Source: Marinobacter changyiensis (GTDB lineage: Bacteria > Pseudomonadota > Gammaproteobacteria > Pseudomonadales > Oleiphilaceae). From it: a stretch of DNA of 64,000 bases. Position 1 is the first letter of the stretch. Every line of letters starts with the position of its first letter. This document shows, piece after piece, positions 25,564 through 35,181 of this stretch. The stretch lies in contig NZ_VZZZ01000008.1 in NCBI RefSeq assembly GCF_009193265.1, positions 62,001 through 126,000 of the forward strand. Reading direction: 5' to 3'. The notes below the pieces were generated by a model, which saw only the letters and a list, made by a program, of their open reading frames with translations, searched no databases and was not told the origin of the DNA. Made by a program: the position numbers and the translations under genes.

Positions 25564-26133
25564 AATGCTGCCAAGACCCGCTGCGGCGGCCATGTGGTTG
25601 ATCACCACGGACAGAATGTTAAGGATCAAAAACACGACAATGGGGGAGAGGTCAAGCCCGCCCATGGATGGCATCACTCTGCGGACCGGACGCATCACCG
25701 GTTCGGTAATCTGTGCAATCAACTGGATCGCCGGATGGTTGCTGCCGGGAGCAATCCAGCTCACCACGACGACCGCGATCACTGACCAGAAATAGATTTT
25801 CACGATCAGCCCGAGCACGGTGATCACCGACCAGGCCAGCAAGGTAATGGGGTTGATGGCTGGAATGCCACTGCTGATAGTCATCAGGATCAGCACGAAG
25901 GCCAGCATCTGAACCAGAATGGCCAGCACCAGAGCAGCCCCATCCACAGCACCCAGGCCGGGAATGATTTTGCGCAGCGGTTTCAAAGGCGGGTTGGTGG
26001 CTTTAACCACAAATTGTGAGATCGGGTTATAAAAATCCGCTTTTGCCAGTTGCAGCAGAAAGCGCAGCAATACGATAGTCAGGTAAAACGTCGAGACAAT
26101 TTGCAGCGTGGTAATGAGAATCTGCGACAGCAT
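25549..26133 (-). CDS. yggT: YggT family membrane protein
   Basis: A 194-residue protein with two repeated YGGT modules, each with two hydrophobic helices. The motifs NPISQFVVKATNPPLKPLRKIIPG and NHPAIQLIAQITEPVMRPVRRVMPS (shown by their common PLRK/PVRR cores) are repeats of one unit. Members are linked by context to osmotic stress and cell envelope function, but no biochemical role is firmly known. It follows proC, as in many gammaproteobacteria. Confidence 0.9.
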   Translation of the reverse strand: MLSQILITTLQIVSTFYLTIVLLRFLLQLAKADFYNPISQFVVKATNPPLKPLRKIIPGLGAVDGAALVLAILVQMLAFVLILMTISSGIPAINPITLLAWSVITVLGLIVKIYFWSVIAVVVVSWIAPGSNHPAIQLIAQITEPVMRPVRRVMPSMGGLDLSPIVVFLILNILSVVINHMAAAAGLGSIGVAL

Positions 26134-26215
26134 AAAACGGTTACTCCGTTGAGAGCCATGATGTGGTTAGTAGGGGTGGCCAGGTCGGATTTCCACCCCT
26201 GTGAGCAGCAACAAA

Positions 26216-27058
26216 TCAGCGACCGGCGTCGGGGGAGGCAAGTTCTTTTGCCATTTCTCCGGAGCGTTTGAAGGCGGCGCCGTACGCATCTTTAACCAGA
26301 TGTCGCAGGCCGCCTTTTTCAAAGCTGTTGATAGCCTGCTCTGTGGTTCCACCGGGTGACATCACATTGCGCTTGAGCTGGGCCGGGTCAAACTCGCTCT
26401 GGGCAGCCATTTCTGCCGCGCCTGCCATCGTTTGAATGGCCAGCTTGCGCGCCGTGGCGCTCTCAATGCCGGCCTCGGTGGCGGCTTCTTCGAGCGCTTC
26501 GAGCATCAGGAAGAAGTAAGCCGGGCCGCTACCAGAAAGGGCAGTCACTGCGTGAAGCAGTTTTTCTTCTTCCACCCACAGTGCAATGCCGATGCTGCTG
26601 AATACGGATTCGACGGTCTTCTTCTGCGTGGCGGTCACCGCGTCATTAGCATACAGCCCGGCTGCGCCTTTTCCGACCAGCGACGGCGTGTTGGGCATAA
26701 CCCGAACCAGCGGCAGTCCACCGGCCAGCCAGCCATCGAGAGTGGACGTTTCAAGCCCTGCAGCAATAGAGACCACCAAGGGCCGGGTATTCTGGACCAC
26801 CGGGGCGATACTATCACAGACGTCCCGCATGACCTGGGGTTTGACCGCCAGCACGACCATATCCCCCTGCTGCGCGCAGTGGCGGTTGTCGGTGGTCACG
26901 CTGACGCCGAAACGCTGACGGATGGTTTGCAAATGATCGTCATCCGGTGCGCTTACCCAGATGTTGGAGGCCGTGAAGCCGTTAGCCAGCATGCCCCCGA
27001 TGATGGCGGTGGCCATATTGCCCGCGCCAATGAATGAAATGGTTGCTGATGTGCTCAC
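26216..27058 (-). CDS. proC: Pyrroline-5-carboxylate reductase
   Basis: A 280-residue enzyme that makes proline from pyrroline-5-carboxylate with NAD(P)H. The Rossmann motif FIGAGNMATAIIGG is at the N-terminus, and VRVMPNTPSLVGKGAAG and the C-terminal signature SPGGTTEQAI mark the family. The start is GTG 27058, placed 6 bp after GGAG; an in-frame start 13 codons upstream lacks a ribosome site. It lies 60 bp after yggS, in the common yggS-proC-yggT order. Confidence 0.95.
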   Translation of the reverse strand: MSTSATISFIGAGNMATAIIGGMLANGFTASNIWVSAPDDDHLQTIRQRFGVSVTTDNRHCAQQGDMVVLAVKPQVMRDVCDSIAPVVQNTRPLVVSIAAGLETSTLDGWLAGGLPLVRVMPNTPSLVGKGAAGLYANDAVTATQKKTVESVFSSIGIALWVEEEKLLHAVTALSGSGPAYFFLMLEALEEAATEAGIESATARKLAIQTMAGAAEMAAQSEFDPAQLKRNVMSPGGTTEQAINSFEKGGLRHLVKDAYGAAFKRSGEMAKELASPDAGR

Positions 27059-27118
27059 AATAGACTCCGACAGATCGAATGAACGTAATTGCGTCAATGA
27101 TAACAGGATAGTGTCAAT

Positions 27119-27826
27119 TCAGCTTTTCGCCGGCCTTTCTCCAAACAGGGCGGTGCCAATGCGAACCCAGGTGGCGCCTTCCTTTATGGCCAGTTCAAGA
27201 TCGCCGGACATGCCCATCGAAAGCGTGTCCAGTGCCTCCGCCTGGGGGAGGTCCGCTCTCATGGCCTTGAGGGCTTCCGCCAGGGTCTTGAAGCTATGTT
27301 GTAACTGGGCATCTGACTGGTCGGGATCGGGTATTGCCATCAGGCCCCGCAAACAAAGTCTGGGCAACGTAGCAAGCTGCCGGGCGAGCTCCGGCAGCTC
27401 GTCAGGTGCACAGCCCGCTTTGCTGGCTTCGCCATCCACATTTACCTGAATGCAGATGTTGAGTGCGGGCAGGGTATCGGGTCGCTGGTCGCTCAGGCGT
27501 TTGGCAATCTTGAGGCGGTCAACGCTGTGTACCCAGTCAAAATGTTCGGCTATCGCCCGGGTCTTGTTGGACTGGATGGGGCCGATGAAATGCCACTCCA
27601 GTTCCGGTACATCCTGCAGTTCAGCCATTTTGTCCAGAACTTCCTGGAGATAGTTCTCGCCAAACGCGTGCACGCCCTCGGATACCGCCGCCCGGATGTC
27701 ATCGGATGAGCGGGTTTTACTGACGGCGAGAAGCCGTACGGCGCCAGGTTCGCGGCCTGCCGCCATTGTTGCTTTTTGTATGCGTCGGGTTACGCTCCCG
27801 AGGTTGTCTGCTATGCTAATCGCCAT
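27119..27826 (-). CDS. yggS: YggS family PLP-binding protein (PLP homeostasis protein)
   Basis: A 235-residue single-domain PLP protein. The PLP lysine is Lys37 in LLAVSKTRS. FGENYLQEVLDKM, WHFIGPIQSNKTR and the C-terminal LSMGMSGDLELAI-x-GATWVRIGTALFG are characteristic. It binds PLP without known catalysis and affects amino-acid and vitamin B6 balance. It is divergent from pilT across about 108 bp. ATG 27826 is the family start; an open frame continues upstream without similarity. Confidence 0.94.
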   Translation of the reverse strand: MAISIADNLGSVTRRIQKATMAAGREPGAVRLLAVSKTRSSDDIRAAVSEGVHAFGENYLQEVLDKMAELQDVPELEWHFIGPIQSNKTRAIAEHFDWVHSVDRLKIAKRLSDQRPDTLPALNICIQVNVDGEASKAGCAPDELPELARQLATLPRLCLRGLMAIPDPDQSDAQLQHSFKTLAEALKAMRADLPQAEALDTLSMGMSGDLELAIKEGATWVRIGTALFGERPAKS

Positions 27827-27934
27827 GTTAATCCGGTGCCCAATGCGGCTGTTTGCTGGCTGACACGTTACCCGCAGGCCACTGAAATGCCAATACGTTT
27901 TCGGTCTGAATAAGAAAGCCCTCCGAGGAATTTT

Positions 27935-28969
27935 ATGGATATTACTGAACTGCTGGCCTTCTCGGCAAAACAGGGTGCGTCTGACTTGCATCTGTCAGCT
28001 GGCCTCCCTCCGATGATCCGTGTCGACGGTGACGTGCGTCGCATCAATCTGCCCCCGATGGAACACAAAGAAGTCCACGGGCTGATTTATGACATCATGA
28101 ACGACAAGCAGCGTAAGGATTACGAGGAGTTTCTCGAAACCGATTTTTCTTTCGAAGTACCCGGTGTGGCACGTTTCCGGGTTAACGCGTTTAACCAGAA
28201 CCGTGGTTCAGGTGCGGTCTTCCGGACCATCCCTTCCAAGGTTCTCACCATGGAAGATCTCGGCATGGGCCAGGTCTTCAAGGACGTGTCTTCTGTACCC
28301 CGCGGGCTGGTACTGGTCACCGGGCCGACAGGCTCGGGCAAGTCCACCACGCTGGCCGCCATGCTCGACTATATCAATGACTCCCGATACGAGCATGTGC
28401 TGACCATAGAAGACCCCATCGAATTTGTGCATGAATCAAAAAAGTGCCTGATTAACCAGCGCGAGGTTCATAGAGACACCCTGGGATTCAACGAGGCGCT
28501 GCGTTCGGCACTGCGGGAAGACCCTGACATCATCCTGGTAGGTGAGCTGCGAGATCTGGAAACCATCCGTCTGGCGCTCACAGCAGCGGAAACCGGCCAC
28601 CTGGTTTTCGGTACTCTACACACCACTTCGGCTGCTAAAACGATTGACCGGATCGTGGACGTATTTCCGGCCGAGGAAAAATCCATGGTGCGCTCGATGT
28701 TGTCCGAGTCGCTGCAGGCAGTTGTGTCCCAGACTCTGATGAAGAAAATGGGCGGCGGACGGATCGCTGCTCATGAAATCATGATCGGTACGGCGGCGAT
28801 CCGGAACCTGATTCGTGAGGACAAGGTCGCCCAGATGTACTCTGCAATCCAGACCGGCGGCCAACTAGGCATGACGACGCTGGACCAGACCCTGCAGAAA
28901 CTGCTCCAGAAAGGTCTGATCTCCCGGGAGTCGGCACGGATGAAAGCCAAGATGCCAGATAATTTCTAG
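27935..28969 (+). CDS. pilT: Type IV pilus retraction ATPase PilT
   Basis: A 344-residue hexameric ATPase at the cytoplasmic base of the type IV pilus; it depolymerises pilin for twitching and DNA uptake. Walker A is GPTGSGKST (130-138). The Asp box contains VLTIEDPIEFVH, Walker B is DPDIILVGELRD and the His box GTLHTTSAAKTIDR. The C-terminal AIRNLIRE motif essential for retraction is present. The ribosome site CCGAGGAA precedes ATG 27935. pilU follows 53 bp later, the standard pair. Confidence 0.96.
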   Translation: MDITELLAFSAKQGASDLHLSAGLPPMIRVDGDVRRINLPPMEHKEVHGLIYDIMNDKQRKDYEEFLETDFSFEVPGVARFRVNAFNQNRGSGAVFRTIPSKVLTMEDLGMGQVFKDVSSVPRGLVLVTGPTGSGKSTTLAAMLDYINDSRYEHVLTIEDPIEFVHESKKCLINQREVHRDTLGFNEALRSALREDPDIILVGELRDLETIRLALTAAETGHLVFGTLHTTSAAKTIDRIVDVFPAEEKSMVRSMLSESLQAVVSQTLMKKMGGGRIAAHEIMIGTAAIRNLIREDKVAQMYSAIQTGGQLGMTTLDQTLQKLLQKGLISRESARMKAKMPDNF

Positions 28970-29022
28970 CCCAGGTCTGGTAGATCTCTATTAATGCGTA
29001 ACGTCCAGGAACAGGTGCTCTG

Positions 29023-30144
29023 ATGGAATTCGACAAGCTTCTTCGTCTGATGGTTGAGAAGGGAGGGTCCGACCTCTTTATTACCGCCGGCGTCCCGCCC
29101 AGCATGAAGGTGAATGGCAAGGTTCTGCCCGTAACAAAGAGCGCGCTGACACCGGAGCAGACGCGGGAATTTGTTTACGGTGCCATGAATGATAAACAGC
29201 GTGCCGAATTCGATGAGACCCATGAGTGTAACTTCGCCATCAGCGCCCGGGGCATCGGGCGGTTTCGCGCCAGCGCTTTCTTTCAGCGCAATATGTGCGG
29301 CATGGTGCTGAGGCGGATCGAGGTGAAGATTCCGCAGCTGGACGAGCTTGAGCTGCCTGAGATCATCAAGGATCTGGCGATGACCAAGCGGGGCCTGATT
29401 CTGTTTGTGGGCGCTACCGGCACCGGTAAATCGACCTCGCTGGCGGCGATGATTGGTCATCGTAATCGCAACAGCCGTGGCCATATTATCTCCATCGAAG
29501 ACCCTATCGAATTCGTTCATCAGCACCAGGGTTGCATCGTCACCCAGCGGGAAGTGGGTATTGATACCGTGAGCTTTGATGTGGCGTTGAAAAATACACT
29601 TCGGCAGGCGCCGGACGTTATTCTGATTGGTGAGGTGCGTACCAAGCAAACCATGGAGTACTCGGTACAGTTTGCGGAAACGGGTCACTTGTGTCTCGCG
29701 ACGCTCCACGCCAACAACGCCAACCAGGCGCTTGACCGGATTATCCAGTTTTTCCACCCCGATCAGCACAATCAGATATGGATGGATTTATCGCTTAACC
29801 TGAAAGCCATTGTCGCCCAGCAGTTGATACCGACACCGGACGGCAAAGGTCGGCGGGCGGTTATCGAAGTGCTGGTCAATACGCCGCTGGTAGCGGATAT
29901 GATCCGTAAGGGCGAGGTGCACAAGCTCAAGGAACTGATGTCCAGGTCCGGCGAGTCGGGCATGCAGACCTTCGACCAGGCGCTGTACAAGTTGTATGCC
30001 GAAGGTTCGATTACCTACGAAGATGCCCTGGCCCACGCCGATTCGGCGAACGACCTGCGACTGATGATCAAGCTGGGCGCCGATGCCCACGGTGCCGACA
30101 CGCTGTCTTCCAGCGTTGACAAGTTATCGATCCAGAGCGACTGA
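29023..30144 (+). CDS. pilU: PilT-dependent retraction ATPase PilU
   Basis: A 373-residue PilT paralogue. Walker A is GATGTGKSTSL. The Asp box contains IISIEDPIEFVHQHQGC, Walker B is DVILIGEVRTKQT and the His box ATLHANNANQALDRI. PilU supports PilT when more force is needed for pilus retraction. It keeps the C-terminal extension found in PilU proteins. Pilin and assembly genes are elsewhere in the genome. Confidence 0.95.
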   Translation: MEFDKLLRLMVEKGGSDLFITAGVPPSMKVNGKVLPVTKSALTPEQTREFVYGAMNDKQRAEFDETHECNFAISARGIGRFRASAFFQRNMCGMVLRRIEVKIPQLDELELPEIIKDLAMTKRGLILFVGATGTGKSTSLAAMIGHRNRNSRGHIISIEDPIEFVHQHQGCIVTQREVGIDTVSFDVALKNTLRQAPDVILIGEVRTKQTMEYSVQFAETGHLCLATLHANNANQALDRIIQFFHPDQHNQIWMDLSLNLKAIVAQQLIPTPDGKGRRAVIEVLVNTPLVADMIRKGEVHKLKELMSRSGESGMQTFDQALYKLYAEGSITYEDALAHADSANDLRLMIKLGADAHGADTLSSSVDKLSIQSD

Positions 30145-30223
30145 TGCGAAGGTGGAGGTCTGGAAGATCCGGTCGATAGAGTTAACATTCGTTAATTTTC
30201 AATTGGTTGGTAAAGCAAATTTG

Positions 30224-30253
30224 TTGATTTGACAATTGAGACTAAAGTATAAC
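30224..30253 (+). promoter_or_regulatory. Candidate sigma-70 promoter of fadL
   Basis: TTGATT (30224-30229), an 18-bp spacer and TATAAC (30248-30253) lie about 37 bp before the ATG, in an AT-rich stretch unlike the neighbouring genes. A TTGACA at 30229 is too close to the -10 (13 bp) to be the -35. Confidence 0.4.
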
Positions 30254-30289
30254 GACGCGTATACTGTGCCCCCTAACCCAGGGGGATCT

Positions 30290-31675
30290 ATGTATAACAA
30301 AACATCCTGCGCACCTTTTCGCACGTGCAGCTTTTTATCGGTAGTCCTGGCCACCACGCCAGCGTCGCTGTTTGCTGGCGGCTTTGCCTTGAATGAGCAG
30401 AGCGCCAGCGCGATGGGCGTGGCCAATGCCGGTGCAGCGGCCAATCCTGAAAACGCCACCACGGTTTATTTCAATCCCGCCGGCATGAGTCACCTTGAGG
30501 GCACAAATCTGTCGTTTGGGGCGGCCGTGCTGGACATAACCGGAGATTTTGAAGGCAGTGCCACCCGCTATGATGGTTCGCCGGTCGAGGGCGGAAATGG
30601 CAGCGATTTTGTGCCTCTTGCCGTGTTGCCCAATCTATATGTGACTCATGAACTGAACGACACCGTCGACGTCGGTTTTGGCCTGCATGCACCTTATGGC
30701 CTGAAGGCGGATTACGATAACGATTTCAGAGGTCGTTTCTATGCAGATAAAACCGAACTTGAAGTTATCAGTTTCAGCCCGTCCATAGCCTTCAACGACA
30801 ATAATGGATTTTCCGCCGGCTTTGGTGTCAACCTTATGTACGCCACCGGCAGACTCTCCAAGTTCCAGGATTTCTCCGCCCTCGGCCAGTCCGAGGAGGG
30901 CTATATCGATATCGAAGGTGATGATATTGCCGTTACCTTCACCGCAGGCATCCTGTACAGCCCGAGTGATCGTACTGACTTCGGCCTGAGTTTCCGCTCC
31001 GGCACCGAGCTTGAGCTTGACGGAGATGCGATCATGACTAACGTGCCGGTGTTCGGCGCCACCGGACCGACCGGCCAGACGCAGACCCTGAGCGAGAAAG
31101 CCCGGGTGCCCCTGGAAATACCGGAAAGTCTCACCTTTGGTGCCCGGCACCAGTTCACCGACTCGGTCACCTTGCTGGCTGGGGCGACTTGGGCAAAATG
31201 GAGCCGCTTCGAGGCGCTGGATGTGTTCAGTCGTCAGTCCAACGCCGGTACTCCCAATCAGACCATCTCTTTTCTGGGCGAACGTAAATTCGGTGGCGAA
31301 GGCACTATCGGGCACGTAGCAGAAAACTGGAGAGACACCTGGTCGGCTTCATTGGGAACTGTCTGGCAGGCAACTTCCGCCTGGGCGTTCAAAGCGGGTT
31401 ACGCGTTTGATGAGTCGCCGGTCAATGAGAATTTCCGAACTGCACGGATACCCTCCGACGACCGTCACTGGCTGACCCTCGGTGCGCAATATGCGGATCA
31501 GCCATCTGGCTGGACGGTAGACGTGGCGGCTGGGATCCTGCTGATCGATGATGTTGATCTGAACGAAGTGGAGTATACCCTCGAAGACGAGCCTGTGGGC
31601 GGGCCATCAAACGTTTCCGGCACCTATGAGCTTGATGCGTGGGGTGCTGCGCTGCAGATCAGTAAATCGTTTTAA
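30290..31675 (+). CDS. fadL: FadL-type outer membrane long-chain fatty acid/hydrocarbon transporter
   Basis: A 461-residue outer membrane beta-barrel. A signal peptide precedes cleavage after SLFA, leaving the plug-like N-terminus GGFALNEQSASAMGVANAG typical of FadL. YFNPAGMSHLEGT is the FadL NPA motif; alternating hydrophobic strands follow and the protein ends in phenylalanine (SKSF), as porins do. It takes up long-chain fatty acids or hydrophobic compounds by lateral diffusion. GGGGG lies 4 bp before ATG 30290. Together with the acyl-CoA dehydrogenase at 1.9 kb and the phasin it fits growth on lipids or hydrocarbons. Confidence 0.93.
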   Translation: MYNKTSCAPFRTCSFLSVVLATTPASLFAGGFALNEQSASAMGVANAGAAANPENATTVYFNPAGMSHLEGTNLSFGAAVLDITGDFEGSATRYDGSPVEGGNGSDFVPLAVLPNLYVTHELNDTVDVGFGLHAPYGLKADYDNDFRGRFYADKTELEVISFSPSIAFNDNNGFSAGFGVNLMYATGRLSKFQDFSALGQSEEGYIDIEGDDIAVTFTAGILYSPSDRTDFGLSFRSGTELELDGDAIMTNVPVFGATGPTGQTQTLSEKARVPLEIPESLTFGARHQFTDSVTLLAGATWAKWSRFEALDVFSRQSNAGTPNQTISFLGERKFGGEGTIGHVAENWRDTWSASLGTVWQATSAWAFKAGYAFDESPVNENFRTARIPSDDRHWLTLGAQYADQPSGWTVDVAAGILLIDDVDLNEVEYTLEDEPVGGPSNVSGTYELDAWGAALQISKSF

Positions 31676-31711
31676 GGGCGCGTATTCATTTATTGATATG
31701 CCGGGGTAAAA

Positions 31712-31741
31712 AAAGGTCCTACCGGTTTGGTAGGGCCTTTT
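31712..31741. terminator. Bidirectional terminator between fadL and the 31.7 kb ORF
   Basis: AAAAGGTCCTACC pairs with GGTAGGGCCTTTT (one G-T) around a short loop, with an A-run on the left and a T-run on the right. It lies between convergent genes. Confidence 0.75.
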
Positions 31742-31743
31742 CA

Positions 31744-32106
31744 CTATTGAGTCATCACCTGTCCGCGATAGATTATGGTCTTGGTCTTGTGATTCACGTG
31801 CTCATCGTCCGCACTGCCCATACTCGACATAGCATCAGCAATTTGCTGACCTCGGTAATTGCGTTTGCCAGGTACCTCGGATAAGGCTTCAAGCCCGGGT
31901 ACCTGTTCTTTCAGGGCTTTCCAAGTTCTGGAGAGGTCTGTGGAGCGGGACTGTTCAGCATAGGTGGCAAGTCGTTGTTCCAGAAGTGCTTCTGTCAGGT
32001 GGAGCTTGACTCCGAATTCGGAGTGGATAAGGCGACGGCACTGATGTACGAGCTTGAGCAGGCCAGGGTCCAGCAGCCAACTGCGTTCGGATGCCATTGA
32101 GTTCAT
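31744..32106 (-). CDS. Hypothetical protein, 120 aa
   Basis: A small soluble protein with no recognised domain. The N-terminal two thirds is helical and charged (LLKLVHQCRRLIHSEFGVKL, TDLSRTWKALKEQVPGLE); the C-terminal part (KRNYRGQQIADAM, KTIIYRGQVMTQ) contains two YRGQ motifs. Codon use and the terminator right after its stop support a real gene. It lacks a signal peptide or membrane segment. It is isolated, with polA starting far away in the same direction. Confidence 0.65.
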   Translation of the reverse strand: MNSMASERSWLLDPGLLKLVHQCRRLIHSEFGVKLHLTEALLEQRLATYAEQSRSTDLSRTWKALKEQVPGLEALSEVPGKRNYRGQQIADAMSSMGSADDEHVNHKTKTIIYRGQVMTQ

Positions 32107-32356
32107 GTTTACTGCCTCACGGAAGAAATGTCATAACCTGGTCCCACTGACCCGCCGGATAAGCAAGGTCAGAGGAACCGACATTCTCAGTACTTGCTAA
32201 TTTCATGCCGTTTATGGGTTGTCCAGCTGGAGGCCAATCATGACCGCAGCTCTGGGCGCTTTGGTATCATTATTACCGCAATTCAGGAGCTAGCGACGTA
32301 CCAAACCGGGTCGTGGCGGGTGAGCGTTGCACCAAAACTGCCCGCGACGCAGCAGA

Positions 32357-35095
32357 TCAGTGTGCCTGATCCCAGTTGTCCCCGGTGCCAGCTTCAACCA
32401 GCAGTGGTACGTCCAGTTTCGCAGCAGCTGACATTCTCCTTATGAGCCCTTCCCGAATCGTATCGACCATGGATTCACGAACCTCAAGAATCAGCTCATC
32501 GTGAACTTGCATGACCATGCGGGCATCCTCGCCGTGCTCGCGTAGCAGCCAGTCTTCCACGGTCAGCATTGCGCGTTTGATGATATCGGCAGCGGTGCCC
32601 TGCATGGGTGCGTTGATGGCTGTGCGCTCTGCGGCCTGCTGCATTTGTTTGTTTTTGGCGTTGATCTCCGGCAGATACAACCGGCGGCCAAAATGGGTTT
32701 CCACAAAACCGTCGTCATGGGCCTGCTTCCGGATCGCGTCCATATACCTCAGCACACCCGGGTAACGCTCAAAGTAACGGTCGATATACTGCTGGGCCTC
32801 TCCTCGGGGAACCCCAAGCTGGCGGGCCAGACCAAAGGCCGACATGCCGTAGATCAGTCCGAAATTGATCGCCTTGGCACTGCGCCTTTGATCCGCCGTC
32901 ACCGACTCAACCCCGGTGCCGAACACCTCTGCAGCGGTTGCTCGGTGAATGTCTTCGCCTTTACCGAACGCCGTCAGCAGGCCTTTGTCGCCGGACAGGT
33001 GAGCCATGATGCGCAGTTCAATCTGGGAGTAATCCGCCGCCATCAACTTGAATCCCTCGGGCGCCACAAAGGCCTGCCGGATGCGACGACCCTGCTCGCT
33101 TCGGATGGGAATGTTCTGCAGATTGGGCTCGGAGGAGGACAGGCGCCCGGTGGCAGTGACCGCCTGATGGTAGGAGGTATGGACGCGGCCCGTGCGATGG
33201 TTGATCATTTCCGGCAACCGGTCAGTGTAGGTCGACTTGAGTTTGCTCAGGCTGCGGTGCTCGAGAATCACCCGGGGCAGGGGGTAGTCGAGAGCAAGTT
33301 CCTGCAGCACGGGTTCTGCCGTGGAAGGCTGGCCTTTGGGTGTTTTCTTGATGACCGGCAGGCCAAGTTTGTCGTAGAAAATGGCCTGGAGCTGCTTGGG
33401 GGAACCCAGGTTGAAGGTCTCGCCGGCCTGGTCATAGGCTTCCTTTTCGAGCTCTGCCATACGCTCAGCCAACTCCTGGCTGTGGCGCCTCAGCGTGCCG
33501 GCATTAATCAGCGCCCCGCGCTGCTCCATGCGCGACAGTACCGGGACCAGCGGCAGGTCAATCTCTTCATAAACCGCCTTGAGTCTGCCGGTTTCGGCCA
33601 GCTTTGGCCGCAGCACCTGATGGAGTCGTAGCGTGATGTCGGCATCTTCAGCCGCATAGGGGCCGGCCTGAGCGAGGTCGATCTGATTGAACGTCAGCTG
33701 CTTGGCGCCCTTCCCGGCGATGGATTCGAAGGTGATGGTTTGCTCGCCAAGATGTTGCAACGCCAGGCTGTCCATGTCGTGCCGGGAGCTTACGGAGTTC
33801 AGCACGTAGGATTCCAGCATGGTGTCCTCGGCGATGCCTTCCAGGCAGATGTCATGGTTGGCCAGCACGTTCTTATCGTATTTCAGGTTCTGGCCGAGCT
33901 TTGGGCGGTCCGGGTTTTCAAGCAAGGGCTTGAGTTGTTTGAGTACTTCGTCGCGGTCGAGTTGTTCCGGGGCGCCCATGTAATCGTGGCCCAGGGGCAC
34001 ATAGGCCGCTTCGCCAGCCTCAACAGCGAATGACACCCCCACGATCTCGGCCTTCATATAGCTCAGGCTGGTGGTCTCGGTATCGAAAGCGAACAGTGGT
34101 GCTGTCTCAAGCCGTTTCACCCACTGGTCCAGCTCGCCCTGATCGGTAATGACCGAGTAGTGTCGCTCAACCCGGGCGGGCTTGGAGGGGTCGTCACGGG
34201 AGGGCGCATGGTCGCTGGTCTCGGTAGCGGATGGGGCCTGGCTGAGCTCCGCGACCCAGCTTTTGAACTCGTATTCCTTGAACAGCTCCAGCAGCTTCTG
34301 GTCATCCTGAGGTGCCAGCTTCAGTTCCTGAATGCCGAAATCCATCTCCACGTCGGTTTTGATGGTCGCCAATTGGCGGCTCAATGGCAGCTTGTCTAAC
34401 GCCTCTCGCAGATATTCACCAATCTTGCCCTTTATCTCGTGGGCATTGGCCATCACGTTGTCGAGATTGTCGTATTGCTGGAGCCACTTGACCGCCGTTT
34501 TCGGACCACATTTATTAACGCCAGGAATGTTATCGACGGTGTCGCCTATAAGGGCGAGATAGTCCACGATCTGCTCCGGTGCAATGCCGAATTTGCTGAT
34601 CACACCCTCACGGTCCATCCGGGTTTCTGTCATGGTGTTGATCAGCGTGACGTGGTCGCTGACCAGTTGTGCCATGTCCTTGTCGCCGGTCGAGATAACC
34701 ACTTCTATACCCTTGCTGGTGGCCTCGTGGGCAAGAGTACCGATGACGTCATCAGCTTCGACATCCGGAACGATCAGCAACGGAAGCCCCATGGCCTTGA
34801 TGATGTCGTGAATAGGAGCAATCTGACAGCCGAGGTCTTCCGGCATCGGCGGTCGGTGGGCCTTGTATTCAGGGTAAAGATCATTGCGAAACGTTTTGCC
34901 CTTGGCGTCGAACACCACCACGATTTTGGAGGCCGGAAAGTCTTGCTCCAGGCGGCGGATCATGCTGATCACACCTTTAATGGCACCGGTGGGATGGTTT
35001 TTGCTGGTGGTCAGGGGTGGCAGCGCGTGGAACGCGCGGAATAGATAGGATGAACCATCCACGAGAACAATCGGAGGAGTTTGCTGCTGACTCAT
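32357..35095 (-). CDS. polA: DNA polymerase I
   Basis: A 912-residue three-domain polymerase for Okazaki fragment maturation and repair. The 5' nuclease domain is at about 1-290 (LVDGSSYLFRAFHA, DVEADDVIG, ISTGDKDMAQLV). The 3'-5' exonuclease follows, with its active-site Asp and Glu in FAFDTETTSL, so proofreading should be functional. The polymerase domain covers about 520-912, with motif A AADYSQIELRIMAHLSG, motif B RRSAKAINFGLIYGMSAFG and motif C VHDELILEV. Length matches E. coli PolA (928). Start ATG at 35095. No Spot 42-like RNA was seen downstream. Confidence 0.97.
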   Translation of the reverse strand: MSQQQTPPIVLVDGSSYLFRAFHALPPLTTSKNHPTGAIKGVISMIRRLEQDFPASKIVVVFDAKGKTFRNDLYPEYKAHRPPMPEDLGCQIAPIHDIIKAMGLPLLIVPDVEADDVIGTLAHEATSKGIEVVISTGDKDMAQLVSDHVTLINTMTETRMDREGVISKFGIAPEQIVDYLALIGDTVDNIPGVNKCGPKTAVKWLQQYDNLDNVMANAHEIKGKIGEYLREALDKLPLSRQLATIKTDVEMDFGIQELKLAPQDDQKLLELFKEYEFKSWVAELSQAPSATETSDHAPSRDDPSKPARVERHYSVITDQGELDQWVKRLETAPLFAFDTETTSLSYMKAEIVGVSFAVEAGEAAYVPLGHDYMGAPEQLDRDEVLKQLKPLLENPDRPKLGQNLKYDKNVLANHDICLEGIAEDTMLESYVLNSVSSRHDMDSLALQHLGEQTITFESIAGKGAKQLTFNQIDLAQAGPYAAEDADITLRLHQVLRPKLAETGRLKAVYEEIDLPLVPVLSRMEQRGALINAGTLRRHSQELAERMAELEKEAYDQAGETFNLGSPKQLQAIFYDKLGLPVIKKTPKGQPSTAEPVLQELALDYPLPRVILEHRSLSKLKSTYTDRLPEMINHRTGRVHTSYHQAVTATGRLSSSEPNLQNIPIRSEQGRRIRQAFVAPEGFKLMAADYSQIELRIMAHLSGDKGLLTAFGKGEDIHRATAAEVFGTGVESVTADQRRSAKAINFGLIYGMSAFGLARQLGVPRGEAQQYIDRYFERYPGVLRYMDAIRKQAHDDGFVETHFGRRLYLPEINAKNKQMQQAAERTAINAPMQGTAADIIKRAMLTVEDWLLREHGEDARMVMQVHDELILEVRESMVDTIREGLIRRMSAAAKLDVPLLVEAGTGDNWDQAH

Positions 35096-35181
35096 ATCAA
35101 ATCGGGCCTGGGTTCAGATTGAAGTGTGAATTACCGTGTGCAATATTGGGTACATAGTTGAACGCAAAGGTTATCACGAAA

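Noticed and set aside
28966..29769. Open frame antisense to pilU
   Set aside because: Overlaps a fully conserved PilU; no start signal or similarity.
30229..30253. TTGACA at 30229 as the fadL -35 box
   Set aside because: Only 13 bp from the -10 TATAAC; TTGATT at 30224 with 18 bp fits better.
32107..32356. Possible Spot 42-like RNA downstream of polA
   Set aside because: No matching stem-loop or T-run on either strand; the region shows no recognisable RNA.
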